From: Candidatus Pacebacteria bacterium CG10_big_fil_rev_8_21_14_0_10_44_11
Lineage (GTDB): Bacteria; Patescibacteriota; Microgenomatia; UBA1400; PJMF01
Assembly (NCBI GenBank): GCA_002772705.1
Contig: PFDH01000054.1
Coordinates: forward strand, 2,014 to 20,474
Direction: 5' to 3'
DNA length: 18,461 nt
The notes beneath the pieces are model-generated. The model saw only the letters and a list, made by a program, of their open reading frames with translations, searched no databases and was not told where the DNA came from. The position numbers and the translations under genes are program-made. This document shows, piece by piece, positions 13,341-18,461 of the stretch; position 1 is the stretch's first letter; each line of letters opens with the position of its first letter.

Positions 13341-13930
13341 GCTCCAGTTTGACACGCCGCCCATAAACCCTCGTTATCTTCCCGCGCTTGTCGCTCAGCA
13401 TCCTGAAATACCGTCTGGTACTTACTGTCTGGCAGATAGACGGAGGCAAAGGCATACCCCTCAGCTACCAGTTGCTCGTTAATCAGCCGTCCATTAAGCC
13501 AAATGTATCTCAATAACCGACCGTAACGATCAGTTTCACTGACGTCCTTTTCGAGTTGAACTTGCTTGCCTTCTACTAGTTCTTTGTTGCGCTGGCTGGC
13601 TTTTTCGCCGAAGCACTCAATTGGTTTGGTCGAATGTTTTGTTTCTGGCGTATCAATGCCAATGTAGCGCACTACTTCTCCAGTGGAAAGTTCAATTGTG
13701 TCGCCATCGATTACCCGTTGGACAGTAGCCAGCACAGCTGAATCGGTACTGGTGCCAGTAATTTGAAGTGGAGCAGAGCTCGGTTCTAGTTGCAGAGACT
13801 CCTCAGCCAACGGTAGAGAAAACCTGTCAACCAAATCCATGGCCACGGACTTCACAACAAACGCAACAACCACAATTACTACCACCAACAAGCCAAAATG
13901 AAGAATCGAGTTAGAAAAGAATTTTCTCAC
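13337..13930 (-). CDS. Membrane-anchored thermonuclease (staphylococcal-nuclease family), 197 aa
   Basis: A calcium-type phosphodiesterase fold cutting DNA or RNA. An N-terminal membrane segment (about 9-31, rich in Val) anchors or exports the protein, then a linker leads to the nuclease domain (about 66-192). Catalytic residues of staphylococcal nuclease can be matched: D77 in RVIDGDTIE, R88 in VVRYIG, D93 and E96 in GIDTPETKHS, and R138 in TDRYGRLLRY. Length of the domain is normal. The start is GTG at 13930, chosen because TAGATA ends 7 nt before it. A cell-surface nuclease would suit an organism scavenging nucleotides from external nucleic acid, an inference from lifestyle rather than sequence. 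Confidence 0.87.
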   Translation of the reverse strand: MRKFFSNSILHFGLLVVVIVVVAFVVKSVAMDLVDRFSLPLAEESLQLEPSSAPLQITGTSTDSAVLATVQRVIDGDTIELSTGEVVRYIGIDTPETKHSTKPIECFGEKASQRNKELVEGKQVQLEKDVSETDRYGRLLRYIWLNGRLINEQLVAEGYAFASVYLPDSKYQTVFQDAERQAREDNEGLWAACQTGA

Positions 13931-13937
13931 ACCTATT

Positions 13938-13943
13938 TATCTA
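13938..13943 (-). promoter_or_regulatory. Weak -10 box of the nuclease gene (leaderless type)
   Basis: TAGATA on the minus strand, 7 nt before the GTG start at 13930. It matches consensus only partly but keeps the spacing seen at the other leaderless starts. Confidence 0.35.
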
Positions 13944-13976
13944 CGCGAATTTGGCTGGAGAAGCAAGTCTCAGCCA

Positions 13977-15794
13977 CTAGAGTTCAATTGTTTGATAGAG
14001 CTGGCCATCTGTAAATCCCCGGTCACGATAGTACTGTCGAGTGCCAATGGCAGAGATCACCGCCAGTTTTTTGAAGCCAGCCGCGGCAGCCAAGCTCTTT
14101 GCCTTTTCAATCAACTGTTTGCCCAACCCAATGTGCTGAGCTCTGCCAGCGTCTTTGTCGCCAGGTTTAACCAAGTTACCGTAAACATGAATTTCCCGAA
14201 TCATGGCTGTTGACTCCAGCTCAGCAATAAAGCCTTTTTGCTTGGGCAGACTTAAACGCAAGAAACCTACGAGTGACTGGTCGTCTTTGGTCACAAACTG
14301 CAAAAATTTTTCTTCAGTCGTCGAAGTGGAATAATTGGTGACAGTCAATTTTAAATCAGCCTCAGTTACTGTTTTGCCTCTAATTTCTCTAGCCCGGATA
14401 TCTTTTGATTGCTTACCGGCTTTTTCTAAACTCTGTTCGGCAATTTGTCTAAAGTTGGTCAATTTATTGCCGGTGATAATATCAGTTGAGGGGATATCTC
14501 GAATCACTCTGGTCAGTCGACAGTACTCTGGAGTACTTTTGAAAGCAAAAGTGACAATATCCAACAATTCTTGATAAGAATATGGCTGCCACAAACCTTT
14601 TCTGTAGTACTGCATTAACTCTGCGCTTTGAATCAGGGAGCAGGGGTAAATTTTCAATTCATCAGGCTTAAAATCCGGATCTGCAAACAGAGTCAAATAA
14701 TCTTTTTTGTCTTTCTCGACATCAGAACCGTATAAATTCGCCATCCAGTGGGCATGAATTTTAAAACCGGCTTGGCGCAACAACTGAACCGCAGTGCGAG
14801 TGGCCGCCACGTTGTGGCCCCGTTTATTTAACTTCAAGACTTCGTCCTGTAAACTTTGAAACCCAATCTGGGCTTTGGTGCATCCAAGCCGCCTGATTCT
14901 GATCACTTCGGCCTCAGAAATAGTATCCGGTCTAGTCTCGATCACCAAACCAACATTCTTAACCACCGCTGACTCATTAATTTTTTGCTGCATTTCCAAC
15001 TCAATCCAGCCAGAAGACTGATATTTGTCAAAACCACCCAATCGTTCTGGCGCCACGTAGAGCTCAGAAACTTTCTGGTTATAACTTTTGTCTAACCGAT
15101 CACCATCAATTTTGTGCGACTCAAGCGCCTGTTTGTTTGACTCAGGGTTACTTTGCTGGGCATAGTGCCGAGCACCAACCAGCTGCCTATTCATTTCCAA
15201 GTACCGATCTTCAATTTTCTGCCGATCATCTTGCTGGCCAAAGTCATTCAAGGCCCGGAAACACTCCTTCACAAACCAGATTTGATAGGCCTTCGGGTAG
15301 TATGACCAAGTACCGCCCAAAATAATAATTTCAGCCTTATTGACTTGGTGACCAATATTGTGCAACGCCTGCAGTCGGTTGTAGGTTTGCAGATACGGAT
15401 CAAAATAGTTGCGCTCAGCCCGCTGAGCACCTGGTTCGCTAGCCAAGTAACTCTTGGGCATCCGAATGTCGTTAGGACAAAAAATACAGGTGCCTGGGCA
15501 TGGATAGGGTTTGGTCAAAACGGTGATCGGCGCTACTCCAGATTGAGTTCTAGTCGGTTTCATCCGCAACTGTTGTAACAATTGTTCAGAAAATGGCTGC
15601 AAGCCGTCTGTGCCAGCCAAGGCTCGATAGCCAGCCACGACCTGATCCTTTGAAAATAGCGTCCCATCATGACGCGGGTGCTGCTTAATGACTTGAAAAT
15701 ACCCTCGCTTTGACAATGGCTGCGCCGCTTCTATTGACGCAAGCAGTGGCAGGAGTGCTTTTAAGTGGTCTTTGTAGTCGAATTGAGTTTCCAT
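13977..15794 (-). CDS. elp3: Elp3: tRNA wobble-uridine carboxymethylating radical-SAM/acetyltransferase
   Basis: Elp3 uses acetyl-CoA and radical S-adenosylmethionine chemistry to place a carboxymethyl group on C5 of wobble uridine (cm5U34). In bacteria and archaea it works without the other Elongator subunits. The radical-SAM domain contains TKPYPCPGTCIFCPND with the cluster cysteines C99, C103 and C106, in the short C-x3-C-x2-C form of bacterial Elp3, followed by RMPKSYLASEPGAQRAERN and LGGTWSYYP (159-167). The C-terminal GNAT domain (about 480-605) has HIGLGKQLIEKA and the conserved YYRDRGF near the end. A charged insert at about 190-250 is longer than I expect. TATAAT lies 7 nt before the ATG, so it is probably leaderless. 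It diverges from a Trm9-like methyltransferase that could act on its product. Confidence 0.93.
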   Translation of the reverse strand: METQFDYKDHLKALLPLLASIEAAQPLSKRGYFQVIKQHPRHDGTLFSKDQVVAGYRALAGTDGLQPFSEQLLQQLRMKPTRTQSGVAPITVLTKPYPCPGTCIFCPNDIRMPKSYLASEPGAQRAERNYFDPYLQTYNRLQALHNIGHQVNKAEIIILGGTWSYYPKAYQIWFVKECFRALNDFGQQDDRQKIEDRYLEMNRQLVGARHYAQQSNPESNKQALESHKIDGDRLDKSYNQKVSELYVAPERLGGFDKYQSSGWIELEMQQKINESAVVKNVGLVIETRPDTISEAEVIRIRRLGCTKAQIGFQSLQDEVLKLNKRGHNVAATRTAVQLLRQAGFKIHAHWMANLYGSDVEKDKKDYLTLFADPDFKPDELKIYPCSLIQSAELMQYYRKGLWQPYSYQELLDIVTFAFKSTPEYCRLTRVIRDIPSTDIITGNKLTNFRQIAEQSLEKAGKQSKDIRAREIRGKTVTEADLKLTVTNYSTSTTEEKFLQFVTKDDQSLVGFLRLSLPKQKGFIAELESTAMIREIHVYGNLVKPGDKDAGRAQHIGLGKQLIEKAKSLAAAAGFKKLAVISAIGTRQYYRDRGFTDGQLYQTIEL

Positions 15795-15800
15795 CTGAAG

Positions 15801-15807
15801 TATTATA
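15801..15807. promoter_or_regulatory. Shared symmetric -10 element driving elp3 and the methyltransferase in opposite directions
   Basis: The 7-bp sequence TATTATA reads TATTAT on the plus strand, 6 nt before the methyltransferase ATG (15813). On the minus strand it reads TATAAT, 7 nt before the elp3 ATG (15794). Only 18 bp separate the two start codons and neither gene has room for a Shine-Dalgarno, so both would be leaderless and their promoters mutually exclusive on one DNA molecule. Confidence 0.6.
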
Positions 15808-15812
15808 CCTTC

Positions 15813-16577
15813 ATGGACCGGTCAACCATTCTGCAACTCAACACTATTAACAATACATTTTACAAAACCGTGGCGCAGGACTTTAGCGACAGCCGCAGTT
15901 ACTACTGGCACGGCTGGCGAGAATTTTTGCCATTTCTAGAAAACATGCTTGGTGAAACTGATCAACTTGAGGTATTGGACGTTGGCTGCGGCAACGGCCG
16001 ATTTGGCCTTTTTTTGGTTGATTCATTACCTTCAATCAGCATCAACTATCTGGGAATCGATAGTAATAAGCAGTTGTTGGAGATCGCCAAAAAAAGCCAT
16101 CAGCAAACTCATCTTGATTCGGAGTTTGCCCAACTGGATATTGTCCAATCGCTGCTAGACAACACTTTCTTAAAAACTAAAAAAACTTACGACGTGATTG
16201 TTTTGTTTGGCCTTCTGCATCACATTCCTAGTTTTCAGCTGAGAAAGCAATTAGTTCAGATGGCTAGCAAAAAGTTAAAAACCAATGGCTTACTTATTTT
16301 GACCCTCTGGCGATTTCTTGACACGAACCAGTTACAAAAAAAACAGGTTGCGTTTGAACAAGCCGAACTCAATCCAGCTCAACTTGATAAAAATGACTTT
16401 ATCTTATCCTGGAATCGAGGCAAAAAAAGCATTCGGTATTGCCACTACGCCGACAAAGATGAAGAAGCTCGGTTACTCTCAGCCTCAGAGCTTGAATTAC
16501 TATCCAGCTTTGAATCAGATGGCAAAGAGGGCAGAGGCAATAGGTATTTAGTTTTGACCCGCCCAAGCGAGGTATAA
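15813..16577 (+). CDS. Trm9/ALKBH8-like SAM-dependent tRNA methyltransferase
   Basis: A class I methyltransferase of 254 aa. LDVGCGNG (55-62) is motif I, GIDSN (81-85) ends strand 2 with the ribose-binding acid, and GLLHHI (133-138) corresponds to the VVHHW region of yeast Trm9. Beyond the generic fold, the N-terminal YKTVAQDFSDSR (17-28) resembles Trm9's YNEIAxxFSxTR. The C-terminal block IRYCHYADKDEEARLL (207-222) resembles Trm9's RYYHLYREGELAE, followed by a ending in NRYLVLTR. Trm9 methylates cm5U34 to mcm5U34, the step after Elp3, and elp3 is its divergent neighbour. The longer start at 15765 would overlap elp3 and erase the promoter logic. No Trm112 partner is in the window. If the subfamily call fails, it is an unassigned methyltransferase. 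Confidence 0.72.
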   Translation: MDRSTILQLNTINNTFYKTVAQDFSDSRSYYWHGWREFLPFLENMLGETDQLEVLDVGCGNGRFGLFLVDSLPSISINYLGIDSNKQLLEIAKKSHQQTHLDSEFAQLDIVQSLLDNTFLKTKKTYDVIVLFGLLHHIPSFQLRKQLVQMASKKLKTNGLLILTLWRFLDTNQLQKKQVAFEQAELNPAQLDKNDFILSWNRGKKSIRYCHYADKDEEARLLSASELELLSSFESDGKEGRGNRYLVLTRPSEV

Positions 16578-16578
16578 T
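16573..16578 (+). promoter_or_regulatory. -10 box of the VKOR-DHODH gene, made from the upstream stop codon
   Basis: A perfect TATAAT, 7 nt before the ATG at 16586. It contains the last sense codon and the TAA stop (16575-16577) of the methyltransferase. The earlier in-frame ATG at 16577 lies inside this box, so 16586 is the preferred start. Confidence 0.55.
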
Positions 16579-16585
16579 GCGAAGT

Positions 16586-18157
16586 ATGCAAACAGTTATC
16601 GCATTAGCAATTATAATTTTGACAATTTTCGGCATCGCTGATTCGGGCTACGTCAGCTATGAGCTGTTTAATCAGGTGATTCCACCCTGTGGCCAAGGCT
16701 TTGACTGTGGCACCGTTTTAACCAGCAAGTATGCTTACATCGGACCATTTTCAGTTGCAAATAGTGGCTTTGTTTATTACCTCACTGCTTTTGTGGTTTC
16801 AATTCTGAATTTTCTGGACGTTGATATCAAAAAGATATTTTCTATTCAACACTCAAAGACACTAAAACGATTACAAACCATTGATTTACTGTTACTATTA
16901 ACGACGATTGGGTTCATCTTCTCACTCTATCTCGTCTTTATTATGGGTGTCGTGATTCAGTCATGGTGCACATACTGCCTATTTTCAGCCCTAACCTCCG
17001 TGGTTTTATTTAGTACCGTTCAGTACTATCACTCAAAGTATTCTCTTCACTCGAGTTTTCTAGCAAAAGGGCTCACCCTGCGAATAATCAACTGGTTGTA
17101 TGGAGTAATTGCTAAGCCTATTTTCTTTCTTTTCGATCCCGAGCTGATCCACAACAGACTTATCTCGACTGGCAGTTTCTTGGGTAACTTTTCTGTACTG
17201 AAGTTCAAAGTCAGGTGGCTGTTTCAGTTCAAACATCCAGTCTTAACTAAAGAAATTGACGGCCTTCAATTTTCAAACCCAGTCGGCCTCTCAGCTGGCT
17301 TTGACTATAATGGCGATCTAACTCAGATTTTGCCAGACGTTGGTTTTGGCTTTCATACTATTGGCACCGTCACTTTTGGGCGCTACGACGGCAATCCAAA
17401 ACCTCGTTTAGGCAGGTTTCCAAACTCAAAAGCGCTGTTAGTGAACAAAGGTTTGAAGTCGATTGGCGCCAGAGCAATGATCCAAAAACTATCTCAGCTT
17501 GAGTTAACCATCCCCACAGGCATTAGCATTGGTAGCACTAATACGCACTATGATTCTGATAAAGATCAGCTGATGGATATCATTAAGTGTTTTAGAGTAT
17601 TCGAAGCCTCCAGCCTAAAACATGCGTATTATGAACTGAACATCAGTTGTCCAAACACTTTTGGTGGAGAATCATTTACCTATCCAGACCGCTTAGAAGT
17701 ATTACTCACCGCTTTGGACACGTTGAAAATCAGTCGATCAGTGTATGTAAAAATGCCGATTGATCAATCAGAAAAAGAAACGCTTTTGTTATTAAAAGTG
17801 GCTGATAAGCACAATGTCCAAGGCTTAATTATTGGCAATTTAACCAAGGACAGAGAAAATCCAGCCGTGTTACCAGCAGACAAAGCCGTCTGGAAAACAA
17901 AAAAGGGTAATGTAAGTGGCAAACCAACCTTTGACCGATCAAATAAAATTATTTCTCTTGCTAAAAAGAATTATGGCACTCGTTTTACCATCATTGGCAC
18001 CGGCGGAATTTTTACCGCTAAAGATGCTCAAGCAAAGATCGATCGAGGGGCAGATTTGGTTCAATTGATTACCGGCATGGTATTTGAAGGGCCTTCGGCG
18101 ATTGGCTTGATCAACCTTGGGCTAGCTGATAAGTTGCTCGATAAACTTTCCAAGTAA
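16586..18157 (+). CDS. Fusion of vitamin K epoxide reductase-like (VKOR) domain and class-2-like dihydroorotate dehydrogenase
   Basis: 523 aa, numbered from ATG 16586. Residues 1-150 form a four-helix VKOR domain, which moves electrons from exported thiols to membrane quinone. It has the loop cysteines C35 and C41, the conserved serine S47, and the active-site pair in WCTYC (C128, C131). Residues about 170-523 are a dihydroorotate dehydrogenase: the membrane-associating segment with FDPELIHNRL typical of quinone-linked class 2, then NPVGLSAGFD, IGTVTFGRYDGNPKPRLGRF, ELNISCPNT (351-359), VKMP, the GNLTKD turn, and GTGGIF plus GADLVQLITGMVFEGP for FMN phosphate. The catalytic base is cysteine (C355), as in class 1, and the lysine after GxD is tyrosine. 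Its stop overlaps the convergent transporter gene by 36 nt. Confidence 0.88.
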   Translation: MQTVIALAIIILTIFGIADSGYVSYELFNQVIPPCGQGFDCGTVLTSKYAYIGPFSVANSGFVYYLTAFVVSILNFLDVDIKKIFSIQHSKTLKRLQTIDLLLLLTTIGFIFSLYLVFIMGVVIQSWCTYCLFSALTSVVLFSTVQYYHSKYSLHSSFLAKGLTLRIINWLYGVIAKPIFFLFDPELIHNRLISTGSFLGNFSVLKFKVRWLFQFKHPVLTKEIDGLQFSNPVGLSAGFDYNGDLTQILPDVGFGFHTIGTVTFGRYDGNPKPRLGRFPNSKALLVNKGLKSIGARAMIQKLSQLELTIPTGISIGSTNTHYDSDKDQLMDIIKCFRVFEASSLKHAYYELNISCPNTFGGESFTYPDRLEVLLTALDTLKISRSVYVKMPIDQSEKETLLLLKVADKHNVQGLIIGNLTKDRENPAVLPADKAVWKTKKGNVSGKPTFDRSNKIISLAKKNYGTRFTIIGTGGIFTAKDAQAKIDRGADLVQLITGMVFEGPSAIGLINLGLADKLLDKLSK

Positions 18158-18461
18158 ATACGAAACTCCTGCTGCAGCCGCGCCAATACCTAGCATCTCC
18201 AGTCCACTCCTGAGCCAGCCATGTTTGGTAATGATTGTTCGCATGCTACCAACAATAAACAGCCCACAGGCAGTGCTAATCATGGACAGCGGGAAACGCA
18301 TCTCATCTTCAATCGCCACTCCCACAAAATGAATTAGATATGGAATCAGTGGCAAACTGCTAGCAAAGAAAAAAGCGATAAAGGTTTTCCAGCTGGTAGA
18401 GCGAAAAAAGTGATGAAACGCAGAAATCTTTTTCTTCTCGAGTTGATTAACCGATTGTTCA
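18122..18461 (-). CDS. VIT1/CCC1-family metal transporter, C-terminal part (runs off the window)
   Basis: The minus-strand frame is open from the window edge to the TAG at 18122, 112 visible codons. The visible part contains three hydrophobic segments: WKTFIAFFFASSLPLIPYLI, the SMISTACGLFIVGSM region, and GLEMLGIGAAAAGVSYLLGK. The PLIPYL element, the later phenylalanine-serine stretch, and the charged turn with KHGWLRSGLE before a Gly/Ala-rich last helix match the C-terminal half of the VIT1/CCC1 family, which exports or stores Fe2+/Mn2+. The N-terminus and start lie outside the window. It ends inside the convergent VKOR-DHODH gene, 36 nt overlap. Confidence 0.8.
   Translation of the reverse strand, partial: EQSVNQLEKKKISAFHHFFRSTSWKTFIAFFFASSLPLIPYLIHFVGVAIEDEMRFPLSMISTACGLFIVGSMRTIITKHGWLRSGLEMLGIGAAAAGVSYLLGKFIEQLIS

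Noticed and set aside
15765..15812. Longer start (ATG at 15765) for the methyltransferase
   Set aside because: It would overlap the elp3 start by 30 nt, add 16 residues (coding antisense to elp3) not needed by the fold, and ignore the -10 box 6 nt before the ATG at 15813.
16554..16559. TTGACC as -35 of the VKOR-DHODH promoter (and similar TTGAxx near elp3 and recQ)
   Set aside because: The spacing to the -10 boxes is only 12-13 bp, well below the usual 16-18, so these were not called, although the recurrence was noted.
1..18461. CRISPR array, rRNA, insertion sequence or prophage
   Set aside because: No regularly spaced repeats, rRNA-like sequence, transposase, integrase or phage structural genes were seen.

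Overview
The window looks like a chromosomal stretch of a streamlined bacterium, most likely a member of the Patescibacteria/CPR (Microgenomates-like). That placement is an inference. It rests on tight packing with convergent overlaps, a bacterial-type Elp3 with the C-x3-C-x2-C radical-SAM signature, an archaeal-type coenzyme A module, a MutY without its iron-sulfur cluster, many short lineage-specific proteins, and a -10 box placed 5-8 nt before the start codon of most promoter-proximal genes. No rRNA, CRISPR array, phage gene or transposase was seen.

Layout. 1-1542: a partial zinc-ribbon gene and a conserved 129-aa unknown (minus strand), a frameshifted small gene (plus), and an ACT-domain protein (minus). 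1657-5140: an AT-rich plus-strand operon of a GNAT acetyltransferase, an acetylpolyamine-amidohydrolase/HDAC-type deacetylase and a class II lysyl-tRNA synthetase. 5272-7018: tRNA-Gly(UCC) and an MFS transporter (minus), then tRNA-Leu(UAA) and tRNA-Pro(UGG). 7094-8448: an unknown gene behind a perfect inverted repeat, then a strong promoter, a 10-codon leader ORF, an intrinsic terminator inside the leader, and a secreted four-cysteine protein whose 3' end has decayed. 8485-13340: a plus-strand maintenance block of MutY-like glycosylase, PPAT-DPCK fusion, RarA/MgsA, RecQ and a MazG-like pyrophosphohydrolase. 13337-15794 (minus): a membrane-anchored nuclease and Elp3. 15813-18157 (plus): a Trm9-like methyltransferase and a VKOR-dihydroorotate dehydrogenase fusion. 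18122 to the end (minus): the C-terminus of a VIT/CCC1 transporter.

The most interesting parts are three. (1) Elp3 and a Trm9-like methyltransferase diverge from one 7-bp symmetric -10 element with only 18 bp between their start codons. This would be a compact bacterial version of the wobble-uridine pathway (cm5U34, then mcm5U34) best known from eukaryotes. (2) A VKOR quinone/thiol oxidoreductase is fused to a class-2-like dihydroorotate dehydrogenase that carries a class-1-type catalytic cysteine. (3) An archaeal/eukaryal-type phosphopantetheine adenylyltransferase is fused to a DUF359 (archaeal GTP-dependent type) dephospho-CoA kinase, so one polypeptide would cover the last two steps of CoA synthesis.

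Gene starts follow a rule that can be read from the sequence. Genes at the head of a transcription unit have TATAAT-like boxes 5-8 nt before the start codon and no Shine-Dalgarno, so they are probably leaderless. Several genes inside units, or behind a longer leader, have purine-rich ribosome-binding sites. I used this rule to choose several starts.
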